From Flavobacterium aquiphilum (GTDB lineage Bacteria > Bacteroidota > Bacteroidia > Flavobacteriales > Flavobacteriaceae): a DNA stretch of 64,000 nt. Position 1 is the stretch's first letter. Each line of letters starts with the position of its first letter. Below, one piece after another: positions 54,742 through 64,000 of this stretch. The notes beneath the pieces are model-generated. The model had not been told where the DNA came from and ran no database searches. It saw nothing but the letters and a program-made list of their open reading frames with translations. Position numbers and translations under genes: made by a program. The DNA lies in the NCBI RefSeq assembly GCF_027111335.1, contig NZ_CP114288.1, positions 1,240,001-1,304,000 on the forward strand, written 5' to 3'.

Positions 54742-56088
54742 ATGAAGAAATTTATTGAATCAATAAGTAATGTTTGGAAAATAGAAGAATTAAAAAATAG
54801 AATTTTAATTACTTTAGGTTTGCTCCTTGTTTATCGTTTTGGAGCTCATGTTACACTTCCTGGAATTGACGCGACTCAATTGACAGGATTAGCTGGGCAA
54901 ACAAAAAATGGATTAGGATCTATTCTAGACATGTTTACCGGAGGTGCATTTTCTAAAGCGTCAGTTTTTGCTTTAGGGATTATGCCTTATATTTCTGCAT
55001 CTATTGTAGTGCAACTTATGGGAATTGCGATTCCTTATTTGCAAAAACTTCAGAGTGACGGAGAGAGTGGTAGAAAGAAAATCAATCAAATTACTCGTTG
55101 GTTAACTATCGTTATTACCTTAGTTCAAGGACCAACTTATATCTACAATCTTTACAGAACTTTACCTAGTTCGGCTTTTATTTTGGGATTTAACTCTTTT
55201 GAATTTTTATTTTCTTCAGTAGTAATCTTGGTTACTGGTACTATTTTTGCCATGTGGTTGGGAGAAAAAATTACTGATAAAGGAATTGGAAATGGTATTT
55301 CCCTTTTGATAATGGTTGGTATTTTGGCTAGGTTGCCACAAGCTTTTATTCAAGAATTTACAACAAGAGTTACCAATAATAATGGAGGGCCAATGCTATT
55401 GGTTGTTGAAATCATTATTTGGTTGCTTGTGATAATATCTTGCGTGTTACTTGTAATGGCAATAAGAAAAATTCCAGTACAGTATGCACGTCGTACAACA
55501 TCTGGAGATTTCGAACAAGATATGATGGGAGGTAACAGACAATGGATACCGTTAAAGCTTAATGCAGCTGGTGTAATGCCAATTATATTTGCACAAGCTA
55601 TTATGTTTATTCCTGCGGCTGTTGCTGGATTGTCAAAATCAGATGCTTCGCAATCTATTGTCGGTGCTTTTAGTAATATGTTTGGATTCTGGTATAATTT
55701 TGTTTTCGCAACATTAATTGTTGTGTTCACTTTCTTCTATACTGCAATTACAGTTCCTACTAATAAGATGTCTGATGATTTAAAGAGAAGTGGAGGATTT
55801 ATACCAGGTATCAGACCAGGTGTTGAAACTTCTGAATATCTTGACAAAGTGATGTCTTTAATAACTTTTCCAGGATCTTTATTTCTTGCTTTGATAGCTG
55901 TGTTCCCAGCCATTGTTGTAAGTGTGATGGATGTTCAACAATCTTGGGCAATGTTTTTTGGAGGGACTTCATTGATAATTATGGTTGGAGTAGCAATTGA
56001 TACTATTCAACAGATTAATTCATACTTGTTGAACAAACATTATGATGGTTTGATGAAAAGTGGTAAAAATAGAAAAGCAGTAGCTTAA
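54742..56088 (+). CDS. secY: Preprotein translocase subunit SecY
   Basis: SecY forms the protein-conducting channel in the inner membrane. The 448-residue protein has about ten membrane helices, the plug region FTGGAFSKASVFALGIMPYI, the AIRKIPVQYARR cytosolic loop and RPGVETSEYLDKV in the C5 loop that contacts ribosome and SecA. It is inside the ribosomal operon as in most bacteria. Confidence 0.98.
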   Translation: MKKFIESISNVWKIEELKNRILITLGLLLVYRFGAHVTLPGIDATQLTGLAGQTKNGLGSILDMFTGGAFSKASVFALGIMPYISASIVVQLMGIAIPYLQKLQSDGESGRKKINQITRWLTIVITLVQGPTYIYNLYRTLPSSAFILGFNSFEFLFSSVVILVTGTIFAMWLGEKITDKGIGNGISLLIMVGILARLPQAFIQEFTTRVTNNNGGPMLLVVEIIIWLLVIISCVLLVMAIRKIPVQYARRTTSGDFEQDMMGGNRQWIPLKLNAAGVMPIIFAQAIMFIPAAVAGLSKSDASQSIVGAFSNMFGFWYNFVFATLIVVFTFFYTAITVPTNKMSDDLKRSGGFIPGIRPGVETSEYLDKVMSLITFPGSLFLALIAVFPAIVVSVMDVQQSWAMFFGGTSLIIMVGVAIDTIQQINSYLLNKHYDGLMKSGKNRKAVA

Positions 56089-56091
56089 CTT

Positions 56092-56307
56092 ATGGCAAAA
56101 CAATCAGCAATAGAACAAGACGGATCAATCATTGAAGCATTGTCTAATGCGATGTTCCGTGTAGAGTTAGAAAATGGACATATTGTGATTGCTCATATTT
56201 CTGGAAAAATGCGTATGCATTACATCAAATTATTACCTGGTGATAAAGTGAAACTAGAAATGAGCCCTTACGATTTGTCAAAAGCAAGAATTACTTATAG
56301 ATATTAA
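56092..56307 (+). CDS. infA: Translation initiation factor IF-1
   Basis: IF-1 blocks the A site during initiation. The 71-residue OB-fold protein has [39 protein letters not shown] and ends SKARITYRY. It lies 3 nt after secY. Confidence 0.98.
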   Translation: MAKQSAIEQDGSIIEALSNAMFRVELENGHIVIAHISGKMRMHYIKLLPGDKVKLEMSPYDLSKARITYRY

Positions 56308-56317
56308 AGCATTCAAT

Positions 56318-56434
56318 ATGAAAGTTAGAGCATCAGTAAAAAAGAGAAGTGCCGAGTGCATTATCGTACGTAGAAAAGGAAGATTATACGTAATCAACAA
56401 AAAGAATCCTAGATTTAAACAAAGACAAGGATAA
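56318..56434 (+). CDS. rpmJ: Large-subunit ribosomal protein bL36, zinc-free form
   Basis: This 38-residue protein starts [20 protein letters not shown] and ends NPRFKQRQG. It is the usual small gene between infA and rpsM. The zinc ligands of the common form (C11, C14, C27, H33 in E. coli) are S, C, N and F here, so only one cysteine remains and the protein cannot hold zinc. The ATG at 56318 is 10 nt after infA, and rpsM starts 2 nt after the stop. Confidence 0.97.
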
Positions 56435-56436
56435 TT

Positions 56437-56811
56437 ATGGCAAGAATAGCAGGGGTAGATATCCCAAAAAACAAAAGAGGTGTTATTGCACTTACCTACA
56501 TTTTCGGATTAGGAAAAAGTAGAGCTATTGAGATTTTAGAAAAAGCTCAAGTTAGCCAAGATAAAAAAGTTCAAGATTGGAATGATGACGAAATCGGGGC
56601 AATTCGTGAAGCTGTTTCAGCTTTTAAAATTGAAGGTGAATTGCGTTCAGAAATTTCTTTGAACATCAAACGTTTAATGGACATTGGATGTTATAGAGGT
56701 ATTCGTCACAGATCTGGTCTTCCTTTAAGAGGACAAAGAACTAAAAACAACTCTAGAACAAGAAAAGGTAAAAGAAAAACTGTTGCTAACAAGAAAAAAG
56801 CAACTAAATAA
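56437..56811 (+). CDS. rpsM: Small-subunit ribosomal protein uS13
   Basis: uS13 contacts the P-site tRNA and 50S bridge. The 124-residue protein starts [20 protein letters not shown] and has [20 protein letters not shown] with the basic tail. The length is normal. Confidence 0.98.
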   Translation: MARIAGVDIPKNKRGVIALTYIFGLGKSRAIEILEKAQVSQDKKVQDWNDDEIGAIREAVSAFKIEGELRSEISLNIKRLMDIGCYRGIRHRSGLPLRGQRTKNNSRTRKGKRKTVANKKKATK

Positions 56812-56819
56812 TAAGTAAT

Positions 56820-57203
56820 ATGGCTAAAGCAACAACAAAAAAACGTAAAGTTATCGTTGAATCAACGGGTGAGGCTCATATTTCTGCTACCTTCAATAAC
56901 ATCATCATTTCTTTGACTAACAAAAAAGGTGAAGTTATTTCTTGGTCATCAGCTGGTAAAATGGGTTTTAGAGGTTCTAAAAAGAACACTCCATATGCAG
57001 CTCAAATGGCAGCAGAAGATTGTAGTAAAGTAGCTCTTGAGGCTGGACTTAAAAAAGTAAAAGTTTATGTAAAAGGACCAGGAAACGGACGTGAATCTGC
57101 TATCCGTTCTATACATAACGGTGGAATTGAAGTTACTGAGATTATCGATGTTACTCCAATGCCTCACAATGGATGTCGTCCTCCTAAAAGACGTAGAGTT
57201 TAA
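56820..57203 (+). CDS. rpsK: Small-subunit ribosomal protein uS11
   Basis: uS11 lies on the 30S platform. The 127-residue protein has [40 protein letters not shown] and ends with [13 protein letters not shown] 95-base gap with a strong hairpin separates it from rpsD. Confidence 0.98.
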   Translation: MAKATTKKRKVIVESTGEAHISATFNNIIISLTNKKGEVISWSSAGKMGFRGSKKNTPYAAQMAAEDCSKVALEAGLKKVKVYVKGPGNGRESAIRSIHNGGIEVTEIIDVTPMPHNGCRPPKRRRV

Positions 57204-57231
57204 TACTCAAAAAAACAATTATAGTATAACA

Positions 57232-57295
57232 AAGGTAGAACATAGATTATCGGAGGATAAGACCTGAATTCATAATCTCTACCTTAAATTTTTTT
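57232..57295 (+). promoter_or_regulatory. Hairpin in the rpsK-rpsD gap, candidate uS4 control element
   Basis: AAGGTAG and AGATTAT (5-nt bulge between) pair exactly with ATAATCT and CTACCTT across a 21-nt loop with CGGAGGATAAGACC. Seven T then follow, only 4 nt before the rpsD start. It may be an attenuator, or a site for uS4, which is a known autoregulator in other bacteria. Confidence 0.6.
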
Positions 57296-57298
57296 AAA

Positions 57299-57904
57299 AT
57301 GGCAAGATATACTGGTCCAAAAACCAAAATCGCTCGTAAATTTGGCGAGGCAATTTTCGGAGACGATAAAGCTTTCGAAAAAAGAAATTACCCTCCTGGA
57401 CAACACGGGATGGCTAAAAAAAGAGGAAAAAAATCTGAGTATGCTGTTCAGTTGATGGAAAAGCAAAAAGCTAAATATTCTTATGGTATTTTAGAAAAAC
57501 AATTCAGAAATTTATTCGAAAAAGCATCAGCTACTAAAGGAGTTACTGGTGAAGTGTTATTACAATTATGCGAAGCAAGATTGGATAATGTTGTTTTTAG
57601 AATGGGGATTGCTCCATCTAGAAGAGGTGCACGTCAAATCGTATCTCACAGACACATTACCGTAAATGGTGAGGTTGTAAATATTCCTTCTTACCACCTT
57701 AAGCCTGGTGATAAAGTTGCAGTTCGTGAAAAATCTAAATCTTTAGAGGCTATCGAACGTTCTTTATCTAATTCAAGTCATGTTTATGAATGGATTACTT
57801 GGAATAATGATCTTAAAGAAGGAACTTTCGTTTCTGTTCCTGCAAGACTTCAAATTCCAGAAAACATTAAAGAACAATTAATCGTAGAGTTGTACAACAA
57901 ATAA
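57299..57904 (+). CDS. rpsD: Small-subunit ribosomal protein uS4
   Basis: uS4 starts 30S assembly and in other bacteria represses its own transcript. The 201-residue protein has [40 protein letters not shown], the S4 domain [23 protein letters not shown] by position about 93-115, and a normal C-terminus. The N-terminal zinc cysteines seen in some bacteria are absent. A strong hairpin precedes the start. Confidence 0.98.
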   Translation: MARYTGPKTKIARKFGEAIFGDDKAFEKRNYPPGQHGMAKKRGKKSEYAVQLMEKQKAKYSYGILEKQFRNLFEKASATKGVTGEVLLQLCEARLDNVVFRMGIAPSRRGARQIVSHRHITVNGEVVNIPSYHLKPGDKVAVREKSKSLEAIERSLSNSSHVYEWITWNNDLKEGTFVSVPARLQIPENIKEQLIVELYNK

Positions 57905-57925
57905 TAATTGACTTAGTCGAAATTT

Positions 57926-58918
57926 ATGGCAATATTTAATTTTCAGAAGCCCGATAAAGTTATCATGATCGATTCAACCGATTTTGAAGGTAAATTTGAA
58001 TTTAGACCTTTAGAACCTGGATACGGATTGACTGTTGGTAATGCACTTAGAAGAGTTTTGCTTTCAGCATTAGAAGGTTATGCAATTACATCTGTTCGTA
58101 TAGAAGGTGTAGATCATGAGTTTTCTACTATTTCAGGAGTTGTTGAGGATGTTACAGAAATTATCCTTAATCTAAAACAAGTACGTTTCAAACGTCAAAT
58201 TGAGGATATTGATAATGAATCAGTTACTATTTCTGTTTCTGGTAAAGATCAATTGACAGCTGGAGATTTTCAAAAATTTATCTCAGGTTTCCAAGTTTTG
58301 AATCCAGAACTTGTTATCTGTAATTTAGACAGTAAAATCAAACTGAATTTCGATTTAACTATCGAGAAAGGTAGAGGTTATGTTCCTGCTGAAGAGAACA
58401 AAAAACAGAATGCTGCAATTGGAACTATTTTTACGGATTCGATTTTTACTCCGGTAAAAAACGTAAAATATGCTATTGAAAACTTCCGTGTTGAGCAAAA
58501 AACAGATTATGAAAAATTAGTTTTTGAAATCAAAACTGATGGATCAATTAATCCTAAAGATGCTCTTACTGAAGCGGCAAAAGTTCTAATTCACCATTTC
58601 ATGTTGTTTTCTGATGAAAGAATTACACTTGAGGCTGACGAAATTGCACAAACAGAGTCTTATGACGAAGAGTCATTACATATGAGACAATTGCTTAAAA
58701 CTAAGCTTGTTGATATGGATCTTTCTGTTAGAGCCTTAAATTGTTTGAAAGCGGCTGAAGTTGATACACTTGGTGATTTAGTATCGTTCAATAAAAATGA
58801 CCTAATGAAGTTCCGTAATTTTGGTAAAAAATCTTTAACTGAGCTAGATGAACTAGTTGCTGTTAAGAATTTGACCTTCGGTATGGATTTAGCAAAATAC
58901 AAACTAGATAAAGAATAA
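57926..58918 (+). CDS. rpoA: RNA polymerase alpha subunit
   Basis: The alpha subunit starts polymerase assembly and contacts upstream DNA and activators. The 330-residue protein has the N-terminal domain ([20 protein letters not shown]) and the C-terminal domain ([36 protein letters not shown]). The length is normal. It is followed by rplQ after 38 nt with a short CCCG/CGGG hairpin (58924-58941). Confidence 0.98.
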   Translation: MAIFNFQKPDKVIMIDSTDFEGKFEFRPLEPGYGLTVGNALRRVLLSALEGYAITSVRIEGVDHEFSTISGVVEDVTEIILNLKQVRFKRQIEDIDNESVTISVSGKDQLTAGDFQKFISGFQVLNPELVICNLDSKIKLNFDLTIEKGRGYVPAEENKKQNAAIGTIFTDSIFTPVKNVKYAIENFRVEQKTDYEKLVFEIKTDGSINPKDALTEAAKVLIHHFMLFSDERITLEADEIAQTESYDEESLHMRQLLKTKLVDMDLSVRALNCLKAAEVDTLGDLVSFNKNDLMKFRNFGKKSLTELDELVAVKNLTFGMDLAKYKLDKE

Positions 58919-58956
58919 TCTAATCCCGTTTAATCGGGGTTAAATTTCATAAAGCA

Positions 58957-59445
58957 ATGAGACACGGAAAAAAATTCAATCACTTAAGCAGACAGACTGC
59001 ACATAGAAGTTCTATGTTAGCTAATATGGCTTGTTCTCTTATTGAGCACAAACGTATTAACACTACTGTTGCTAAAGCTAAAGCGCTTAAACAATTCGTT
59101 GAGCCGCTTATAACAAAATCAAAATCGGATACTACTCACAATCGTCGTATCGTTTTTGCTTACTTACGTAGTAAATATGCAGTAACTGACTTGTTTAGAG
59201 ATGTTGCAGCGAAAGTAGGTGACCGTCCAGGTGGATACACTCGTATCATTAAAGTTGGAAATCGTTTAGGAGATAATGCTGATATGGCAATGATCGAATT
59301 AGTTGATTTTAATGAGCTTTACAACGGAGGTAAAAAAGAAGTTAAAAAAGCAAAAAGCCGTCGTGGTGGAAAAGCTAAAAAAGCTGAAGGAGTTGTTGAA
59401 GCTCCAGCTGCTGAGGCTGAACCTACAACAGACGCCGCTGAATAA
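58957..59445 (+). CDS. rplQ: Large-subunit ribosomal protein bL17
   Basis: bL17 lies near the tunnel exit. The 162-residue protein starts [20 protein letters not shown] and has the [20 protein letters not shown] segment. After about residue 125 it carries an extra tail, first lysine-rich then alanine/glutamate-rich, that E. coli bL17 lacks. It is the last gene of the block before a terminator. Confidence 0.98.
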   Translation: MRHGKKFNHLSRQTAHRSSMLANMACSLIEHKRINTTVAKAKALKQFVEPLITKSKSDTTHNRRIVFAYLRSKYAVTDLFRDVAAKVGDRPGGYTRIIKVGNRLGDNADMAMIELVDFNELYNGGKKEVKKAKSRRGGKAKKAEGVVEAPAAEAEPTTDAAE

Positions 59446-59472
59446 TTATGAAGATAATCATTCGATAATAAT

Positions 59473-59508
59473 AAAGGATAAGCTATTTATAGTTTATCCT
59501 TTTTTTTT
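59473..59508 (+). terminator. Terminator of the large ribosomal operon
   Basis: AAAGGATAA pairs with TTATCCTTT around a 12-nt loop, and a long T run follows. It lies 27 nt after rplQ and ends the block begun at rplC. The remaining bases up to the carA promoter show nothing else. Confidence 0.92.
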
Positions 59509-59692
59509 GATTTTTTTAAAAGTAACTATCAACAATCATTGTTTGTTTTAATTGTTGATTAGTAATTGAAATGGTGATTTTTTAAACTGTTTTTTTAAGA
59601 ATATCTTATTTTATCTTTTTCAAACATTTTAGTGTCATTTTGTTACTGACTATTGTTGGGTTTCAAATAGACTGAATTATTCGTAGAAAAAC

Positions 59693-59724
59693 ATTGCGTC
59701 CACTGTTTTAAAAATCTAAATTTG
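59693..59724 (+). promoter_or_regulatory. Promoter of carA
   Basis: ATTG, 20 nt and TAAATTTG fit the Bacteroidota promoter. The -7 box ends 18 nt before the ATG, so the leader is about 12 nt. The box contains the TTG that would otherwise be taken as an earlier start. Confidence 0.75.
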
Positions 59725-59742
59725 CACAATATTAAATTACAC

Positions 59743-60846
59743 ATGAAATATACAACACGAAAAAGCGCTATTCTTCTATTAAGTGACGGAACCATATTCC
59801 ACGGTAAATCAATCGGTATAAGTGGGAAAACTTTTGGTGAAGTTTGTTTTAACACCGGTATGACTGGTTATCAAGAGATTTTTACAGATCCTTCATATTT
59901 TGGACAATTAATGGTTGCTACGAATGCCCACATTGGTAACTATGGGGTAAATGATAAGGAAGTTGAATCAGGGAGTATCAAAATTGCCGGATTAATTTGT
60001 AAAAACTTTAGTTTTAATTATTCAAGAACTGATTCATCAGGAAGTTTGGAAGATTATTTTGCAAAGCAAAATTTAATTTGCATATCTGATGTAGATACAC
60101 GTGCATTGGTGAGTTATATTCGTGATAATGGTGCGATGAATGCTGTTATTTGTACAGATGATACGCCTGTTGAAGAGTTGAAAAAACTATTGGCTGAAGT
60201 TCCGGATATGGAAGGCTTAGAGTTGGCTTCGAAAGTTTCGACAACTGAGCCTTATTTTTATGGAGATGAAAATGCTACTTACAAGATTTCAGCTTTAGAT
60301 TTAGGAATTAAAGAGAATATTCTACGCAACTTAGCGAAAAGAGATTGTTACATTAAGGTTTTTCCTTATAATGCAACTTACGCAGATTTAGCTTCGTTTA
60401 ATCCTGATGGTTTCTTCCTTTCGAATGGTCCTGGAGATCCGGATCCTTTGGAAAGCGCAATAAATGTTGCTAAAGAAATTATTCAAAATAATAAGCCATT
60501 ATTCGGTATTTGTTTAGGGCACCAAGTTATTGCTTTGGCAAACGGAGTTTCTACATATAAAATGTTTAATGGTCACCGTGGAATTAATCATCCGGTAAAA
60601 AATATAATCACAGGTAAAGGCGAGATTACTTCTCAAAACCACGGATTTGCTGTAAACAAAGAGCAATTGGATAATCATCCAGAATTAGAAATTACACATT
60701 TGCATTTAAATGACGGTACTGTGGCAGGTATGAGAATGAAAAATAAAAATTGTTTTTCAGTGCAATATCACCCTGAAGCAAGTCCAGGACCACATGATTC
60801 TTCTTATCTTTTTGATCAGTTTATCGAAAATATTAAATCTGCATAA
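59743..60846 (+). CDS. carA: Carbamoyl-phosphate synthase small subunit
   Basis: CarA removes ammonia from glutamine for carbamoyl phosphate, used for pyrimidines and arginine. The 367-residue protein has the N-terminal domain (ILLLSDGTIFHGKSIG; EVCFNTGMTGYQEIFTDPSY) and the class I glutaminase domain with the nucleophile cysteine in FGICLGHQVIAL and the His/Glu pair in QYHPEASPGPHDS. I use the ATG at 59743; a TTG 21 nt earlier lies in the promoter. The large subunit carB is not next to it. Confidence 0.95.
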   Translation: MKYTTRKSAILLLSDGTIFHGKSIGISGKTFGEVCFNTGMTGYQEIFTDPSYFGQLMVATNAHIGNYGVNDKEVESGSIKIAGLICKNFSFNYSRTDSSGSLEDYFAKQNLICISDVDTRALVSYIRDNGAMNAVICTDDTPVEELKKLLAEVPDMEGLELASKVSTTEPYFYGDENATYKISALDLGIKENILRNLAKRDCYIKVFPYNATYADLASFNPDGFFLSNGPGDPDPLESAINVAKEIIQNNKPLFGICLGHQVIALANGVSTYKMFNGHRGINHPVKNIITGKGEITSQNHGFAVNKEQLDNHPELEITHLHLNDGTVAGMRMKNKNCFSVQYHPEASPGPHDSSYLFDQFIENIKSA

Positions 60847-60850
60847 GACT

Positions 60851-60892
60851 AAAACGTTATCGTTAATAAATATAAGTATATTAACGGTTTTG
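60851..60892 (+). terminator. Possible weak terminator after carA
   Basis: CGTTAA pairs with TTAACG, with AAAAC and GTTTT outside them and a 5-nt bulge. The T run is short. It could slow or end the carA transcript. Confidence 0.35.
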
Positions 60893-60919
60893 TAATAAAG
60901 ACTTGTAATTTTTTTTGCT

Positions 60920-60927
60920 TAATTTTG
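60920..60927 (+). promoter_or_regulatory. -7 promoter element of eno
   Basis: TAATTTTG fits TAnnTTTG, 37 nt before the start. The -33 box is not clear; TTTG lies 27 nt upstream. Confidence 0.5.
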
Positions 60928-60952
60928 GTGAAAATATAAATTAATAACATAA

Positions 60953-62257
<1,305 letters not shown>

Positions 62258-62280
62258 TTGTAATGAATTTATAGTAATTG

Positions 62281-62310
62281 AGCCATTCATCGACGATGAA
62301 TGGCTTTTTT
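62281..62310 (+). terminator. Terminator after eno
   Basis: AGCCATTCATC pairs exactly with GATGAATGGCT around GAC, and six T follow. It is 24 nt after the stop. Confidence 0.95.
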
Positions 62311-62366
62311 ATTGAATATTTAACAAATTCGGTGAGCATTTAGTTTTTAATTTCTTTGGAATTCCT

Positions 62367-62374
62367 TAGTTTTG
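62367..62374 (+). promoter_or_regulatory. -7 promoter element of gltA
   Basis: TAGTTTTG fits TAnnTTTG, 36 nt before the start of the citrate synthase gene. No good -33 box was seen. Confidence 0.5.
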
Positions 62375-62410
62375 GTAAATTATAAACTTAATCCTATTTC
62401 ATAAATAAAT

Positions 62411-63685
62411 ATGTCAAAAATAGCAATATTAGAAATTGACGGTAATAAGTTTGAGCTACCAATAATTGTTGGGAGCGAAAATGAAGCCGCTGTAGATATT
62501 AGTAAACTAAGAGATATGTCGGGTGTAATTACCCTTGATCCTGGTTATAAAAACTCTGGAGCTTGTAAAAGCGAAATCACCTTTTTGGATGGTGAACTTG
62601 GAATTTTGCGTTATAGAGGATATTCAATTGAGGATTTAGCTGATAAATCTCATTTTTTAGAGGTGGCTTATTTAATAATTTTTGGAGAATTGCCTTCTAA
62701 TGAGAAATTAGAACAATTTGAAAATGATATCAGAAGATTCACTTTAGTGAGTGAAGATATGAAAATCATTTTGGATGGTTTCCCAAGTACTGCCCACCCA
62801 ATGGGAGTTTTGTCTGCTTTGACTAGTGCTTTGACAGCTTTTAACCCTAAATCTGTTGATGTCAATAACGAAAAAGACATGTATGATGCGGTTTGTAAAA
62901 CTCTTGCTAAATTTTTAGTTATTGCTACCTGGACTTATAGAAAAAGAATGGGGTTCCCTTTGAATTATTATGATAATACTTTGGGTTATGTGGAGAATTT
63001 CATGAATTTGATGTTTAAGTTGCCTACAGGACCTTACAAATTAAATCCGGTGATTATTGATGCATTAGATAAATTATTTATTCTTCATGCTGATCACGAG
63101 CAAAATTGTTCGACATCTACTGTTAGAATGGTAGGTTCTTCACATGCTGGACTTTTTGCATCTATATCTGCTGGAGTTTCTGCGTTATGGGGACCTTTAC
63201 ATGGAGGTGCTAATCAAGCTGTACTTGAGATGTTGGAAGAAATTCATGCTGCAGGTGGTGATGCTGATAAATATTTGGCGAAAGCTAAAGATAAAAATGA
63301 TCCTTTTAGATTGATGGGATTCGGACATAGAGTTTACAAAAACTTTGATCCAAGAGCAAAAATTATCAAAAAAGCTGCAGATGATGTGCTTTCTACTTTG
63401 GGAGTTAATGACCCGATTCTTGATATTGCTAAAAAATTGGAAGCTGCTGCGTTGGAAGATGAGTATTTCAAATCAAGAAACTTATACCCTAACGTAGATT
63501 TCTATTCTGGTATTATTTATAGAGCTTTAGGGATTCCAACGGATATGTTTACTGTATTATTTGCAATTGGAAGATTACCAGGTTGGATTGCTCAATGGAA
63601 GGAAATGAGAGAAAACAAAGAGCCAATTGGAAGACCAAGACAAGTTTACACAGGTTATCCTTTGAGAGAATATGTTAAGGAATAA
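62411..63685 (+). CDS. gltA: Citrate synthase
   Basis: Citrate synthase joins acetyl-CoA and oxaloacetate at the entry of the TCA cycle. The 424-residue protein has the N-terminal small beta region, then the catalytic parts LHADHEQNCSTSTVRMVGS (first His), WGPLHGGANQAVLEML (second His) and MGFGHRVYKNFDPRAKI (third His and Asp), with DFYSGIIYRALGIP later. This is the hexameric Gram-negative type. It ends at a strong terminator. Confidence 0.97.
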   Translation: MSKIAILEIDGNKFELPIIVGSENEAAVDISKLRDMSGVITLDPGYKNSGACKSEITFLDGELGILRYRGYSIEDLADKSHFLEVAYLIIFGELPSNEKLEQFENDIRRFTLVSEDMKIILDGFPSTAHPMGVLSALTSALTAFNPKSVDVNNEKDMYDAVCKTLAKFLVIATWTYRKRMGFPLNYYDNTLGYVENFMNLMFKLPTGPYKLNPVIIDALDKLFILHADHEQNCSTSTVRMVGSSHAGLFASISAGVSALWGPLHGGANQAVLEMLEEIHAAGGDADKYLAKAKDKNDPFRLMGFGHRVYKNFDPRAKIIKKAADDVLSTLGVNDPILDIAKKLEAAALEDEYFKSRNLYPNVDFYSGIIYRALGIPTDMFTVLFAIGRLPGWIAQWKEMRENKEPIGRPRQVYTGYPLREYVKE

Positions 63686-63703
63686 ATTTTAAATAGATTA
63701 AAT

Positions 63704-63736
63704 AAAGCTTCACTTTTGCGGTGAAGCTTTTTTTTT
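63704..63736 (+). terminator. Terminator after gltA
   Basis: AAAGCTTCAC pairs exactly with GTGAAGCTTT around TTTTGCG, and six T follow. The T run overlaps the -7 box of the next gene. Confidence 0.95.
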
Positions 63737-63743
63737 ATCTTTG
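63715..63743 (+). promoter_or_regulatory. Promoter of the partial deiminase-family gene
   Basis: TATCTTTG fits the -7 consensus. TTTG in the terminator loop lies 17 nt upstream, slightly closer than usual. The gene starts 18 nt after the -7 box. Confidence 0.55.
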
Positions 63744-63760
63744 AATAAAAAAATATAACA

Positions 63761-64000
63761 ATGCTTAGATTAAATGTTAATAATGAAACTTCAAGATTAA
63801 GGGCTGTAGTATTGGGATCTGCTAATAGTAATGGGCCAACACCAAAGATAGATGAAGCTTATGATCCTAAATCTTTGGAGCATATTTTGGCCAATACTTA
63901 TCCAGTTGAGGCCGATATGATTGCTGAAATGGAAGCCTTAAATTCAGTGTTTCGAAAATATGGAGTGACTGTTTTCCGTCCTGAAATAATTGAAAACTAT
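63761..64000 (+). CDS. Arginine deiminase / dimethylargininase (DDAH)-family protein, 5' part only
   Basis: The first 80 codons are present and the gene runs off the window. The product starts MLRLNVNNETSRLRAVVLGS, with the strand-loop that opens the pentein fold, and continues with a helix that has EMEALNSVFRKYGVTVFRPE. This start is typical of the amidinotransferase/arginine deiminase/DDAH superfamily. The catalytic His and Cys lie outside the window, so substrate type (arginine or methylarginine) is open. A terminator and a -7 element precede it. Confidence 0.7.
   Translation, partial: MLRLNVNNETSRLRAVVLGSANSNGPTPKIDEAYDPKSLEHILANTYPVEADMIAEMEALNSVFRKYGVTVFRPEIIENY

Noticed and set aside
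55350..55730. A 126-codon minus-strand frame opposite secY
   Set aside because: It is antisense to an essential conserved gene and has no start context or homology features.

Overview
The window looks like a chromosomal segment of a Flavobacterium-type Bacteroidota. It is AT-rich. Its promoters match the Bacteroidota pattern TTTG-N(19-20)-TAnnTTTG rather than the E. coli pattern. Shine-Dalgarno sequences are mostly absent. It carries lineage-typical proteins: a SusC/SusD pair, a T9SS type-B sorted protein, an S46 dipeptidyl-peptidase, an Omp85-like protein and zinc-free forms of bL36 and uS14. I saw no rRNA, tRNA, CRISPR array, transposase or prophage.

Layout. 1-2.3 kb: two paralogous small membrane proteins and a GbsR/MarR-type regulator, with the same palindrome upstream of both transcription units, then a small DUF1842-like gene with its own terminator. 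2.3-10.9 kb: housekeeping genes, namely an M3 peptidase, purK-purE, an unknown helical protein, hpt-adk, a CNNM/CBS/CorC membrane protein and obg. 11-13.4 kb: a 788-residue T9SS cargo protein that appears to have been inserted behind obg, because 28 bp of the obg tail are repeated directly after it. 13.9-18 kb: a DPP7-like peptidase, then a glycosyltransferase and an LpxH-like phosphoesterase. 18.1-24.6 kb: a giant alpha-2-macroglobulin carrying an embedded SusC-like CarboxypepD_reg plus TonB plug segment. 24.7-34.5 kb: mixed accessory and housekeeping genes (YdeI-like, Crp/Fnr regulator, AhpD-like, TPR, mpl, radC, an Xre/RES toxin-antitoxin pair, a YjjG-like HAD phosphatase, a secreted unknown, rarA, rhomboid). 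34.6-42 kb: rlmB, SusD, SusC and an Omp85-like protein on the minus strand.

42.1-59.5 kb is the contiguous translation block: rpsL-rpsG-fusA-rpsJ, then a second strong promoter and rplC through rplQ, with secY, infA, rpmJ and rpoA embedded. Two intercistronic regions inside this block (before rpsH and before rpsD) hold strong hairpins that are good candidates for ribosomal-protein autoregulation. 59.7-64 kb: carA, eno, gltA and the start of an arginine deiminase/DDAH-family gene cut by the window edge.

The best candidates for something under-described are: (1) the regulator plus palindromes plus twin membrane proteins at the left end; (2) the alpha-2-macroglobulin/TonB-plug fusion; (3) a family of three intergenic stem-loop repeats (about 8.3, 13.5 and 33.5 kb) with conserved ends but different hairpin sequences, one copy flanked by an 18-bp direct repeat; (4) the obg-tail duplication; (5) the structured leaders of rpsH and rpsD. 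All family assignments rest on motif recognition by eye; no searches were run.
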